Positions 20,938 to 32,144 of a stretch of 64,000 nt of DNA are shown here, piece by piece; the stretch's first letter is position 1; each line of letters opens with the position of its first letter. The notes below the pieces were generated by a model. The model made no database searches. It saw nothing but the letters and a program-made list of their open reading frames with translations, and was not told the DNA's origin. This DNA comes from Silene conica (taxonomy: Eukaryota > Streptophyta > Magnoliopsida > Caryophyllales > Caryophyllaceae), in the NCBI GenBank assembly GCA_029255685.2, contig CM055320.2:7984614-8048613 (forward strand), given 5' to 3'. Position numbers and translations under genes: made by a program.

Positions 20938-23900
20938 ATGAAGATTATTATGGAAGCTACACATGGAGATGTATGCCTTGCCGATAGTGCAACTACGCAC
21001 ACAATACTTAAAAATAAAAAGTATTTTATTTGTCTTAAAGAGGAAAAGACAAATGTTTGTACAATTGCTGGTAGTACAAAATTAATTGAAGGCTCGGGAA
21101 AAGCTAATATTTCCTTATCTAATGGAACAAATATTGAAATTGAGGAGGCTTTGTACTCCCCTAAGTCAAAAAGAAATTTGCTGAGTTTTAATGATATCCG
21201 CAGGAATGGATTTCATGTTGAGACAGCAAGTGAAAAAGGGGTTGAATACCTATATATTACACGTTCAGATTTGAACAAGAAAAGTGTGTTGGAAAAACTA
21301 CCAGCATTGTCTTCTGGCTTGTATTACATGAAAATTTGTGCAATTGAATCTCATGCACTAGTAAACCAAAAGTTTACAAATAAAAGGAATTTTATTATTT
21401 GGCATGACCGGTTTGGCCATCCCGGATCATTAATGATGCGAAAAATCATTGAAAATTCATGTGGTCATGTAATGGAGAACCAGAAGATTTTTCAATGTAG
21501 TGAATTTTCATGTGCCGCTTGTTCCCAGGGCAAGCTAATTATTAGGCCATCAATTACAAAGGTAGGGAATGAATCCCTTACATTTCTGGAAAGAATACAA
21601 GGTGATATTTGTGGACCTATACATCCACCAAGTGGACCATTTCGATATTTTATGGTATTAATTGATGCATCAACTAAATGGTCACACGTGTCATTATTAT
21701 CAACTCGCAATCTGGCATTTGCGAGATTACTAGCTCAATTGATAAGATTAAGAGCTCATTTTCCAGATTATCCCATTAAGACTATCCGTTTTGACAACGC
21801 TGGTGAATTTAGTTCACAAACTTTTAATGATTACTGTATGTCTATTGGGATAAAGGTTGAACATCCTGTGGCACATGTTCACACTCAAAATGGTCTTGCT
21901 GAGTCATTAATAAAACGCATTCAATTAATTGCAAGACCAATGCTTATGAGGTCTAAATTACCTATTTCGGCATGGGGACATGCCGTTTTACATGCAACGG
22001 CACTAATTCGCATCAGGCCAAGTAGTTATCATAAATCATCCCCCATAAAGTTGGTTTCTGGTCATGAACCAAATGTTTCTCATCTAAGAATTTTCGGTTG
22101 TGGTGTATATGTTCCAATTAGCCCACCACTTCGTACAAAGATGGGACCCCAAAGAAGGTTGGGAATATATGTTGGGTTCGAATCTCCATCAATTATAAAA
22201 TATTTGGAGCCATCTACAGGAGATGTATTTACGGCCCGTTTTGCTGATTGTCATTTTGATGAATCAATTTTCCCAACATTAGGGGGAGAAAATAAACAAC
22301 TGGTAAAAGAGATAAGTTGGAATGAATTGTCATTATCTTATTTAGATCCTCGCACTAAAGAATGTGAACTTGAAGTTCAAAGGATAATTCATTTACAAAG
22401 GCTAGCAAATCAATTGTCGGATGCCTTCACTAATGCAAAAGGAGTGATAAAATCTCATATACCAGCTGTAAATGCTCCAGCTAAAATTAATGTCCCTGAA
22501 GGACTGTTACATGCAAATGAGTCTAAGGCACGCATGAAGCGTGGTAGACCTGTTGGTTCCAAAGATAAAAATCCTCGCAAACAAAAAGGAGCAAAGGTTA
22601 ATGATGGCGATGTTGAGGATAAAATAGCTTTTGAAAGGCCCCTTGAAAAGCTGGGAGACATGACTGAAAATGCTAATCTAGAAGGGATTCAGGTACCTGA
22701 AAATATTGATTGTGAAGAGATCTCGATAAATTATGTCATGTCAGGACAAACATGGAACCGGAAAAAGGTCGACGTCGATGATGGTGTTTTTGCATTTAAT
22801 GTAGCGCTTGATATCATGCATGAAAATGAGGATCATGAACCAAAGTCTGTTGATCAGTGCAGACGCAGGATTGATTGGCCAAAATGGAAAGATGCTATTG
22901 AAGCAGAATTAAAATCATTAGCTAAACGAGAAGTATTTGGGCAAGTAATTCACACACCTAGTGGAGTAAAACCAGTGGGTTACAAATGGGTGTTTGTTCG
23001 GAAAAGAAATGAAAAAGGCGAAATAGTCCGATATAAGGCCCGTCTAGTTGCACAAGGTTTTTCACAAAGACCTGGTATTGATTATGAAGAGACATATTCT
23101 CCTGTAATGGATGCAACTACTTTTCGATATCTGATTAGTCTGGCTATGAGGGAAGGACTTGACTTACGCCTTATGGACGTTGTCACAGCTTATCTATATG
23201 GCTCACTTGATAATGATATATATATGAAACTCCCTGAAGGTTTTAAACTTCCCGACTCATTAAAATCAAGTCCTAGAGAGCAATATTCAATCAAGCTAAA
23301 CAAATCTCTGTATGGTTTAAAACAGTCCGGACGTATGTGGTATAACCGTCTTAGTGAATATTTGTTAAAAGAAGGTTATAAAAATGACCTTGTTTGTCCA
23401 TGCTTATTCATAAAGAGGTCAAAACCCGGATTTGTGATTATTGCGGTTTATGTTGATGATCTGAATATTGTTGGAACTCCTGAAGAGATTCCAAAAGCTG
23501 TTGAATGTTTGAAGAAAGAATTTGAGATGAAAGATTTAGGAAAGACAAAATTTTGTCTTGGTTTGCAAATTGAACATCTTGATAATGGAATCTTGTTACA
23601 TCAAGGGACCTATATTGATAAAGTGCTAAAACAGTTCAAAATGGATAAAGCACATCCTTTGAATACTCCCATGGTTGTAAGAACACTTGATGTGAAGAAT
23701 GATCCGTTTCGACCTCGTGAAGAAAAGGAGAAAGCCCTTGGTCCTGAAGTACCATACTTGAGTGCTATTGGAGCTTTGATGTATCTTGCTAGTCATACGC
23801 GGCCCGATATATCATTTTCAGTAAACCTATTAGCAAGATATAGTTCTTCTCCAACACAAAGACATTGGAATGGAGTCAAACATTTACTCAGATATCTTCG

Positions 23901-24468
23901 AGGTACGTCAGATATGGGTTTATATTATGCTAATAAGTGCAAAACAGAGTTAGTTGGTTTTGCAGATGCAGGTTATATGTCTGACCCCCATAATGGTCGT
24001 TCGCAAACTGGCTATGTGTTTACATGTGGCAATACTCCTATCTCATGGCGTTCTGTGAAGCAAACTATAACCGCCACTTCTTCAAATCATGCCGAGTTAT
24101 TAGCAATTCATGAAGCTAGTCGCGAATGTGTATGGTTGAGATCAGTTATTCATCATATTGAAGAATCATGCGATCTACCAAGAAATAAATCACCGACCAT
24201 TTTACATGAAGACAACACTGCGTGCATAGCTCAACTCAAGTCAGGGTTCATTAAGGGTGATAGAACGAAGCACATTTTGCCAAAATTCTTTTTTACTCAT
24301 GATCTTCAGAAAGATGGTGTTATTAGTGTTCAACAAATCCGCTCTAGTGAAAATCTGGCAGATATTTTTACAAAGGCACTTCCGAGCAAGACATTTGAGA
24401 AGTTAATCAATCAACTTGGGTTACGTCGTCTCAAGGATGTCAAGCAATGTTTTGATGAGGGGGAGTAA
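20938..24468 (+). CDS. Copia pol polyprotein (PR-IN-RT-RH)
   Basis: About 1176 aa from the ATG at 20938. In order: protease (CLADSATTHT, with DSA where DSG or DTG is usual), pre-integrase zinc region (WHDRFGHPG, then SCAACSQGK), integrase core with acidic residues in GDICGPI, RFDNAGEF and QNGLAES, reverse transcriptase with the YVDDLNIVG active site, and RNase H (GFADAGYMSD, ELLAIHEASRE, LHEDNTACIAQL). This order is Copia. No stop or frameshift was seen across 3.5 kb, so the enzymes look functional although the copy lacks a 5' LTR. The frame is open further up to 20848 but without ATG. Translation from a spliced or subgenomic RNA is likely, since pol is not fused to gag. Confidence 0.9.
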   Translation: MKIIMEATHGDVCLADSATTHTILKNKKYFICLKEEKTNVCTIAGSTKLIEGSGKANISLSNGTNIEIEEALYSPKSKRNLLSFNDIRRNGFHVETASEKGVEYLYITRSDLNKKSVLEKLPALSSGLYYMKICAIESHALVNQKFTNKRNFIIWHDRFGHPGSLMMRKIIENSCGHVMENQKIFQCSEFSCAACSQGKLIIRPSITKVGNESLTFLERIQGDICGPIHPPSGPFRYFMVLIDASTKWSHVSLLSTRNLAFARLLAQLIRLRAHFPDYPIKTIRFDNAGEFSSQTFNDYCMSIGIKVEHPVAHVHTQNGLAESLIKRIQLIARPMLMRSKLPISAWGHAVLHATALIRIRPSSYHKSSPIKLVSGHEPNVSHLRIFGCGVYVPISPPLRTKMGPQRRLGIYVGFESPSIIKYLEPSTGDVFTARFADCHFDESIFPTLGGENKQLVKEISWNELSLSYLDPRTKECELEVQRIIHLQRLANQLSDAFTNAKGVIKSHIPAVNAPAKINVPEGLLHANESKARMKRGRPVGSKDKNPRKQKGAKVNDGDVEDKIAFERPLEKLGDMTENANLEGIQVPENIDCEEISINYVMSGQTWNRKKVDVDDGVFAFNVALDIMHENEDHEPKSVDQCRRRIDWPKWKDAIEAELKSLAKREVFGQVIHTPSGVKPVGYKWVFVRKRNEKGEIVRYKARLVAQGFSQRPGIDYEETYSPVMDATTFRYLISLAMREGLDLRLMDVVTAYLYGSLDNDIYMKLPEGFKLPDSLKSSPREQYSIKLNKSLYGLKQSGRMWYNRLSEYLLKEGYKNDLVCPCLFIKRSKPGFVIIAVYVDDLNIVGTPEEIPKAVECLKKEFEMKDLGKTKFCLGLQIEHLDNGILLHQGTYIDKVLKQFKMDKAHPLNTPMVVRTLDVKNDPFRPREEKEKALGPEVPYLSAIGALMYLASHTRPDISFSVNLLARYSSSPTQRHWNGVKHLLRYLRGTSDMGLYYANKCKTELVGFADAGYMSDPHNGRSQTGYVFTCGNTPISWRSVKQTITATSSNHAELLAIHEASRECVWLRSVIHHIEESCDLPRNKSPTILHEDNTACIAQLKSGFIKGDRTKHILPKFFFTHDLQKDGVISVQQIRSSENLADIFTKALPSKTFEKLINQLGLRRLKDVKQCFDEGE

Positions 24469-24678
24469 ATACGCGTTGCACTCTTTTTCCCTTAGCCATG
24501 GTTTTGTCCCACTGGGTTTTCCAGGCAAGGTTTTTAACGAGGCAACACCTAGTGCGTATTACGGAGTTTAATTGTACTCTTTTTCCTTTATTAGATTTTT
24601 GTCCCATAGGGTTTTTTTTTTTTTTAGTTGAGGTTTTAACGAGGCATTTTTCTCCGATGATGGACATCCAAGGGGGAG

Positions 24679-24845
24679 TGTTATGAAATATCTTGATGGA
24701 TGTCCATATATTATTATATCTTTAGGATATATTATGTTACCTACATACCATGGACTCTTGTACTATATATACTCTCTCCCTATGAATAAAATATCATCCT
24801 ATTCTAGTCTCTCATTCTCTCTACAACCCTATATTATTCACAACA
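24679..24845 (+). repeat. 3' LTR of the Copia element
   Basis: Starts TGTTATGAAATATC right after the purine tract and ends TTCACAACA. The Copia-type TG...CA ends are present. Only 167 bp long, and no matching 5' LTR occurs in the window. The final CA overlaps the first two bases of the right 296-bp repeat. Confidence 0.75.
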
Positions 24846-25139
24846 CTTTAAAAAATATCAAGTTCAAACTCAAATAGTGTTATCTTGGTATCACTGAACT
24901 GATCATTAGGATAGAACTTTGCAAGTGTCACCAATTTGTCCTTATTGAAACAAGCAAAAACATCGACGGGATAAAAAATGGACACTATTTATCACAATGT
25001 GATCACTTTTCTACTGGTCGCATGTGCGACCGTCGTAAAATAAAATTTGTGTTTAGGGCAAGTAGTAGGAGCTACCCTTTCCTGCCAATCCTGAATTGGC
25101 TTGTGACTAATTATTTGTCACATATCTTGAATTTCAATA
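24844..25139 (+). repeat. 296-bp direct repeat, right copy
   Basis: Looks identical to 18956-19251. It follows directly on the 3' LTR and continues into host sequence (AGCTTTTAGTTAAC). Confidence 0.9.
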
Positions 25140-26272
25140 GCTTTTAGTTAACAATATTTTCAACTTTGCCAAAAAAAGAAAAAATAGATTTATGTGAGCT
25201 AATTTAACTTCTAGGTTAATAGAGGCGAATGGGTACAAAAAACTAACAAAAAGTACGAAAGTTGCTAATTTATGTTTATATAATAAAAATTTGGTTCTAA
25301 CATAGCATTGAACTCATGACCTTGAATAAGAAAAAACTACACACAACCACTAAACTAACATAATAAATATGTCTATTAGTTACGCAAAATTATATTTATT
25401 TTTTAACAAATGGAGCGCGTGCATCCCCTACACCCCTCCATAATCACCTCTACGGGTCAATGAATTTGTAAAAGTTCCTCTTTATATATACACGGATCCG
25501 GGTATAACCTAAGCTAATGCATGATTTAACAATAAATCAACTTGTTTATACCATCGGTCGTCTCGAACGAGTACGGATACTCCGTTTATAGCAAGACAGG
25601 ACACACCTAAACTTAACATTGTTCACAATGTCAAAAAGAAATACCGTAATGGAAAAGACGCAATAATATATTCGTATTGAATAAATTCTCCACCAAAGGG
25701 ATTCGTGAATCAACTAGTGAAAGAATGTGATTCAATTACCCCGATTACACATACTTTTGTATGATTCTAACGCGATAAGGTTGCAACTTACAAGGGTTAA
25801 TATCTTCCGTTTCGTCATTTATTTACTTATTTTATTTTTTATAGATAGATTGTAGGAATTCGAACTTACAAGTTATTGTCGTGTATACCTCTTCAACCAC
25901 TAAACAAAAATATTTTCGGCATAAACCTAAATAAAAAATACAAATAGTTTTTTTTAAGATTCGTTAATATTTGTAAATCTAACACATGGACTATTTACAC
26001 TTCTATTGTTAAATTGACGAATACTCTGTCCATCAATTTTTGGTCCGGAACAGTAGATTCTTGTCCTCCTCTCGTCTCAAGAAACACAATTATTAATGTT
26101 ATAACCAATAACCATAACAAAAACACTATATATATAGGACGTATGGGTAAAATATTTGAGTCGACCAAGTAAGACAGTGTTTCAACATCCAAATTCCCTT
26201 TCCACCTTGAGGTACACATTATGAATTCGAGTGTTTTACTTCGCTCTTCTTTCTACTCCCTTTATCCTCTAA
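25140..26272. other. AT-rich spacer
   Basis: No gene, repeat or RNA recognised. Short open frames have no supporting features. Confidence 0.5.
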
Positions 26273-26281
26273 TTAATTAAT

Positions 26282-27330
26282 GAGTTTTTTTGTCTAGCAC
26301 CATCTTTAAAAAAATAATTTGTCAAATACCACCTTTAATAATTTTTTTTTGTCAAACACTACATTTTGGCCAAAGTTTCAGCGTTTGTGATGGGGTGACT
26401 ATGTTTGAGATAGCAAACGAGGTCGGTTTAGAGTGTTATTAAACTCGTTTGAAATGTGGGAGTACAGACTTTCCAACGGTTGTCAACAAGGTAGTCAAAG
26501 ATGTCTTTATGTGGGGTAGATTGATGTATGTTTGAGATAGCAAACGAGGTCGGTTTAGAGTGTTATTAAACTCGTTTGAAATGTGGGAGTACAGACTTTC
26601 CAACGGTTGTCAACAAGGTAGTCAAAGATGTCTTTATGTGGGGTAGATTGATGTATGTTTGAGATAGCAAACGAGGTCGGTTTAGAGTGTTATTAAACTC
26701 GTTTGAAATGTGGGAGTACAGACTTTCCAACGGTTGTCAACAAGGTAGTCAAAGATGTCTTTATGTGGGGTAGATTGATGTGTAAAGTAAGGTTGGTTAG
26801 AGAAATAGTTAGAAATTTGGGTTTACAACGAGTTGTTAGAAGGGTTTTCAAGGGTCTTTAAATGGGGTTATGATGTTTGGTTTGGTTTGAAATTTGGTAT
26901 GTAGGATAAGGGGAGGGCAAGGTATGTCACAGTTGTGTTCACTGTGGTAGTCGTTGGTGCAAGTGGTGGTTCAACGAGAGTGAATTGACCCACGAAAAAT
27001 TCTACTTCGACTTAAATTAACCCTATGTGACTAGCATTACTTTACACATCAATCTAGCCCATATAAGGACACTTTTGACCACCGTGTTGACAGCCGTTGG
27101 AAAGCCTGTACTCCCACCTTTCCAACGAGTTCAAGAACACTCTAAACCGACCTCGTTTCCTATCTTAAACATCGACTGAAAGTCACCCCATCACAAACGC
27201 TGAAACTTTGGCCAAAATGTGGTGTTTGACAAAAATTTTTTTTATTAAAAGTGATGTTTGACAAATTATTTTTTTAAAGGTAGTGTTTGGAAGAAAAAGT
27301 TTTTTAAAGGTGGTGTGGGACAAAAAACCC
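26282..27330. mobile_element. MULE-like foldback element with internal tandem repeat
   Basis: Perfect 9-bp target duplication TTAATTAAT at 26273-26281 and 27331-27339. The ends are inverted: GAGTTTTTTTGTCTAGCACC against GGGTTTTTTGTCCCACACC. The arms stay complementary for several hundred bases (GTTTCAGCGTTTGTGATGGG on the left, CCCATCACAAACGCTGAAAC on the right). The left arm has a three-fold tandem expansion that is single in the right arm. Non-coding. Confidence 0.85.
26401..26781 (+). repeat. Three identical 127-bp tandem repeats
   Basis: Units start at 26401, 26528 and 26655 with ATGTTTGAGATAGCAAACGA and end GTAGATTGATGT. By eye the three are identical over all 127 bases. They lie inside the left arm of the foldback element. 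Confidence 0.92.
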
Positions 27331-27339
27331 TTAATTAAT

Positions 27340-27903
27340 TTACCTTTTTTTATGCTCTATAAGATAAATAATGATTGAAACATAAATAGTATACGTTAAA
27401 CCGTTTATGACAAATAATACTCATTTGATCCGAACCTGTCTATTGACCACCTGCACCCCTTTATTAAATAATAAGTACTATATTTTTGTGTAACTAAGAC
27501 ATTTAACGGGTTGGGTCTAGTAATTGGGTGTAGGTTTTCTTGTCTAAGATTAATGGTTCAATACTTGTTAGAACAAAATTTTTATTATATAAATATAATT
27601 TCGTTAATTTTTTGCAACCGTTGAATGAGTCCTAAAATTGCCTCTGATTGAATCGATATACATTACTTTGCCGTAACATGAAACAAATTGTTTGAATCAA
27701 CCTCCCCATATTTTTTCTTGTAATATTGTTCGTAACATTTATGTCTGACCCACTAAATTATTAAGCACTCCCTCCGTTCCGGTCAATAGTTCTCTATTTT
27801 TATTTTTGGGTGTATCATTGATTTACGTTGTTACGACTTCATTATTTTTCACTTGTTATTTACGTTGTTACTACTTACGTGTGTAGGCAAAGCTGAACAA
27901 GAC
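27340..27903. other. Upstream region of JIP23-like gene 2
   Basis: AT-rich promoter side. CACTCCCTCCGTTCCGG at 27765 is a Stowaway-like end without a clear partner. TACGTGTGTAG just before 27892 could be the acceptor of a leader intron. No gene otherwise. Confidence 0.4.
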
Positions 27904-29980
27904 ATGGCATCGATGCAAGTTCACCAAGCAGTAGCGGAAAAGGAATTGGCAGCGAAGCAATTTCAAAATGGAACAATAGCTGCCATAAATAATCAAACAC
28001 AATCACGGATGTCGCTCGACAGGTTTAAGAATTGGGCCGGACATCCGGCCGGAGGCTCATTTCCGACTACTATTGCGCCTAATGGTACGGCCCGATTTAC
28101 GCATGTGAGAGGTGGTAGCTTTGGTTCAATTGGTGCAGTACAATATTCTGGGTACAACGCCGTCGGTGATCTGTGTGCTTGGATCGTTGCATGGAATGCA
28201 CCTGCTGATGACACTCCACCAGATTGCCCTCCTAATCGGGTATGTACTAAAGCCTAATTCGGCCAAATGTCACGTAGAAAAATTGAGTATAAAGTTAATT
28301 ACATGACGGTGGCGAATCTAGGATTTAAGAAATGGGGCGGTTAGTAAAAGTTATAACTTAAAAAACTTTAAAATATAGTCACTCGATTAACCTCGTCCCT
28401 TTAATCGCACGAAGGATGAATGAAAATATTTATTTTTAAGTTGTTTGATTGAATTATTGGCTCAAACAGTTAGGGGTGTTCTTAATAAACCGAACCGCAA
28501 TAACCGAACCAAAAAAACCGAAAAATCGTACATTTTTAAGGTTGATTAACCGAACCGTTTTGACAAAGCGGTTCGGTGAACTGAACCGTTAAATTTATCA
28601 TGGACACGGTTCGGTTGAGGTTCGCAATTTTAGAAAAGAGGTTAATCGCGAACCGAACCATTCACAAAAAAATAAGCAAAAAATTAACTATTATATAAAA
28701 AATTGTTCTTTTATTTAATTAAAAAGGGTTTCCAGATTCAAAAATGGTTTAAATGATTAACATTAAAGTTTCAATTATAAACTTTTTTGTTGAGTATAAT
28801 TAAATATTAAAAATTTAATTAAACTACTAGATAAAAATCTCGAAAACTAAAGAAAAAGTATGGAAAAGGCTACAAATACACATTGTATATCGAAAATTCC
28901 ATACACGACCAATCACGTAGCGCCATGTAGATAACCCAATTTAAACCACATTCGTTAGTATTAGGGTAACTTAGTAATTTTACAAGTCTAGTTAACATGT
29001 AGTTAGCATTAATTTAGGAAATTTTGTTATTTTGTTTAAATTTTATTCTCTTAACAAAATTGAATGATTTTATTTGTAATATAAATATTTCTGAATATTA
29101 ATTTACAAAAGTAATTTCCAAAAGAACATTAATAATATACAAAAATAAAAAAACGTTTAAATTAATTACACACAAAAAAAATTAATTTGCAGAATATTAA
29201 TTTACAAAATTAATTTCCAACAGAATATTAATAAAATACAAAAAAAACCATATAAATTAATTAAATACAAAAAAAATATTTTTTAGCATATTAATTTACA
29301 AAAAAATTCCAACAATATCACTAATTAATATTTCCGAAAATTTAACTAAATACAAAAAATAACAAAATATTTTTTTTAAATATTAACTTAGTAAAACATA
29401 ATAAAATCTTAACAAAATAATAAATATTCCTAAATTATGCTAACTACATGTGGTTAAAAACTTAATTACACTTGTATAATTACTAATATACTCTAACACT
29501 AACTCATGCAAATTAACTATGGTTATACACGTGGCGCGATGTGATTGATCGTGTATGAGTTTTTCCATACACAATGTGTATCTCTGTCGCCTTCCGAAAA
29601 AGTATATTTAACATGTTTATAGGTTAACCGGTAAGCGAACCGCAAATAACCGTTAGGACGGTGCGGTTTAGGTTAGATGTTTTGCCAAACCGAACGGGGT
29701 TGGAGAAAATAACAGATGTCTAAGACGTTGTTGGGTTTCACCAGAAAATAACAGGGCCTAAGACGTTGTTGGGTTGTTGCAGGTATATGTTGAATGTGGA
29801 CCTAAAACAATGATGGATGCAGTAACATGGGAGCAGATACTTCTGAAATTAGATATCTCTCCAACATACTATTCCGACTCCGACTCGGGTGCAAAGATCA
29901 GCGTGGATGCTACCATCCAGGACTATACCCCTGCACCCAGCAGTGCTGTTCTTGTTGCTGATTTTGAACTTACCAAATAA
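27904..29980 (+). CDS. 23-kDa jasmonate-induced protein-like, gene 2
   Basis: Exon 1 is 27904-28239 and exon 2 29783-29980, joined in phase 0 at the same position as in gene 1 (CGG|GTATGT ... GTTGCAG|GTATATG). The product is 177 aa, with FQNGTIAAINNQTQSRM, GGSFGSIGAVQYSGY, LCAWIVAWNAP, ECGPKTMMDAVTW and SGAKISVDATI. The 1543-bp intron is much larger than the 268-bp one in gene 1, because a 734-bp MULE-type MITE and an AACCGAACCG-rich element inserted there. The ATG follows the gene 1 context; the frame is open further upstream but without ATG. Both copies look functional. The role in stress or jasmonate response is an inference from the family name. Confidence 0.82.
28468..29720. mobile_element. 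AACCGAACCG-rich MITE split by another element
   Basis: GGGGTGTTCTTAATAAACCG near 28471 and the CCGAACC-rich stretch to about 28670 face CCGGTAAGCGAACCGC...CCAAACCGAACGGGG at 29628-29700. The start resembles hAT-type MITEs (GGGGTGTTC). The inserted 28862-29595 element separates the two parts. The outer ends are uncertain. Confidence 0.4.
28862..29595. mobile_element. MULE-type MITE (734 bp) in the JIP23 intron
   Basis: Perfect 10-bp flanking duplication GAAAAAGTAT at 28852-28861 and 29596-29605. The terminal inverted repeats are about 70 bp: GGAAAAGGCTACAAATACAC against the reverse complement of the right end, GGAAGGCGACAGAGATACAC, both continuing with CATACACGA.CAATCAC. The interior is very AT-rich. 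Confidence 0.8.
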
Positions 29981-29999
29981 TAACAATATGCATAATTAT

Positions 30000-30214
30000 T
30001 GTGTACCGGCCAGATTGTCTTATGTTTTAACTTTGGTTGCTCATTACTTCAAAATAAAATAAGCAAACGAACGAAACGGAGGAAATATTATTAGGCTGCG
30101 TTGGGATAATACCAGCCTCTAATATGTGTTGTCTTTGTATGATGCAACTTGTATTTTTTTCCATGCTATATATGAATAAATGTTGTATGGCCGCTAACTC
30201 ATTTTCTTACTTTT
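30000..30214. other. 3' flank of JIP23-like gene 2
   Basis: 3' UTR and downstream flank (GAATAAATGTTG at 30173). It ends in the LINE target-site copy CATTTTCTTAC. Confidence 0.4.
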
Positions 30215-30242
30215 TTTTTTTTTTTAGAAAAAAATTCCCGTC

Positions 30243-30683
30243 TTACTTCATTAAAGATAGATCAAAAGCTACAGCAGAAGTCACCTCCGGTGGTAGAAAC
30301 TCCGACCAGACCGACTTCCCCACAATTCTAGGAACAAGATGAGCTAACGAATGAGCTACACTATTGTTTGCTCGACTCGTAAACGACCAAATCACAGAAA
30401 TAAAAGAACGACAACAACTAAGAATATCATTAATAAATAAAGAAAACAAGCTCCGTCCGCTATCCTTCCGCTTAAGAGCTTCGATGACTTGAAGACAGTC
30501 ACTTTCAATCACCACCTTATCATGGCCCTTGCGCCTTGCTTCCTGGAGCCCTTCCAAAATCGCCACCGCTTCCGCTATATGGGGTTCCCATTCCTCATCC
30601 TGTACACACGAAAAGCACCACTCCACCGTACCCGCCACCCCGCGATAGACCCCTCCCAAGCTAGTCCCTAGGTCCTTTTGCAC
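30243..30683 (-). pseudogene. LINE RNase H domain (degenerate)
   Basis: A frame of 146 aa with AEAVAILEGLQEARRKG, VIESDCLQVIEAL and RANNSVAHSLAHL, the second half of a plant LINE RNase H (RVT_3). The first catalytic segment is missing or out of frame. It lies next to the poly-A tail, as expected at the end of ORF2. Confidence 0.75.
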
Positions 30684-31333
30684 CCCGCATCAACATTAAC
30701 CTTGACGTACCCCAACGGGGGACCCTCCCAACTCGCCCCCTGATGTGCCCCCAGCCCCTTTAATCCAACTCCAATGTCAGCTCCCATTCCCGTGCTCCCA
30801 TCCCCTTCACTTAGCACATCAACAACCCGCTTGATAACAATACCCGCATCGGTACGCCATTGCTCGAAGAGGACCTTATTCCTATGCTCTCACAAAGCCC
30901 AACATCCCACCATGAAGTTATCCATATCCCGCCTATCCATCTCCCTCAAACGAGCCTTCATCAAATCGCGGCTGGGACCTCCCCCGCGCCCCTCATCGTC
31001 CTCCAACCCCAACCCCAACCAAACACATTAAAACATAATCACGAAATAAGTGTAAACTATATATGCTCATATTCAGAACGACAAAAAATACATAAGGAAA
31101 CATTACCTCGGATTCGAGATGCGATGTTTGCTCCGGTTGCAAGGGCTTCATTGCATAGTTAACAACAGAAGAGCTTCACGCGGGGCCAAACCGGGATTTT
31201 CCAGAGCCTATTCCAGAGCCACTTTTCCCTCTCCCAGGACGACGCACCATGCACCATAGCCCGGCCCCTCCCCATCACCCACCAATAACAGGTATGCCGA
31301 CTTCACCGAGAAAACCCCATCTTTCGTTCCACT

Positions 31334-32115
31334 CTAGTACCAGACATCAGCCGACCGCCTATGGCTAAGAGGAATATTTTTAATCCGTCGCGCATCAATC
31401 GATTGGAAAAGCTCATCTATCAAGGCCCCATTCCATCCCCTAGCATCCAAAATATCGCACACCCGCATCAACTCCCGACCCGGTGAACACGGCGACAGAA
31501 TGCACCCCGACCCTGTAAGAGGCAGCCACGGATCAGACCAGATACGCGTGGTCTGCCCGTTCCCAATACAGATACGAAATCCGTCCACCAACGCCCTCCT
31601 AGCTTCAATAATGCCTCGCCATGTGTAGCTTGGGTTGTACCCAAGCCTCGCGTTCTCAAAATTATCACTCGGGAAATACCGAGCTTTCATGTTGCGAGCC
31701 CATAAACACTCCCTATCCGTGATCAGTTTCCACACCTGCTTCCCCAAGAAAGCCAAATTAAACTTGTGAAAATCACGGAACCCCAATCCACCCAAGCTCT
31801 TCGGCCTATACATCCGCCTCCACGAAACCCAGCTAATACCACGCTTGCCTTCTTCATGATCCCACCAAAACCGAGAAACTAAAGAACGGAGCTCATCACA
31901 AAAATTAACGAGAATTTTGAACACGCTCATAACATAGGTAGGAAGTGAATTGGCTACAACCTTTATAAGAACCTCCTTACCAGCCCTTGATAATAATTTT
32001 CCCCGCCAACCATTAAGCCGTTTACTTAGTTTATCCCGAATTAAATTGGTGAGAACTTTTTTTGACCGACCCACAACCGTAGGCAAACCGAGATACCGAT
32101 CATGCTCCTCAACTT
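31334..32115 (-). pseudogene. LINE reverse transcriptase C-terminal part
   Basis: The frame encodes STSEVEEHDRYLGLPTVVGR, LSRAGKEVLIKVVANSLPTY, VSRFWWDHEEGKRGISWVSW and YFPSDNFENARLG, the usual order after the RT catalytic domain in plant LINEs. It ends at the CACTA left end and resumes beyond 36273. Between 30684 and 31334 the zf-RVT region is present only in broken frames. Confidence 0.8.
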
Positions 32116-32144
32116 CACTAGTAGAAAAAACATCTATTGCGTCA

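Larger units (their letters stand above)
19252..24845 (+). mobile_element. Copia retrotransposon lacking its 5' LTR
   Basis: The internal region begins abruptly at 19252, 54 bp before the gag ATG, with neither a 5' LTR nor a tRNA primer site. Gag, a 0.55-kb gap and a full-length pol follow. The 3' UTR has the TTTTTCCC and GTTTTTAACGAGGCAACA words repeated at about 24480 and 24580, as is common in plant Copia elements. A purine tract (CCAAGGGGGAG) and a 167-bp 3' LTR (24679-24845, TGTTATGAAATA to TTCACAACA) close it. On both sides lies an identical 296-bp host duplication instead of a 5-bp one. See the finding on this arrangement. Confidence 0.85.

Noticed and set aside
18956..25139. Reading the 296-bp repeats as the Copia LTRs
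   Set aside because: They start CA and end TA rather than TG...CA, contain hAT coding remnants, and a proper 3' LTR with purine tract lies just before the right copy.
26401..26781. CRISPR-like array
   Set aside because: The three 127-bp units are directly adjacent with no spacers, inside a plant foldback transposon.
27853..27903. N-terminal extension of JIP23-like gene 2 that resembles a signal peptide
   Set aside because: The frame has no ATG there (it begins at TTG); the ATG at 27904 has the same context as in gene 1.
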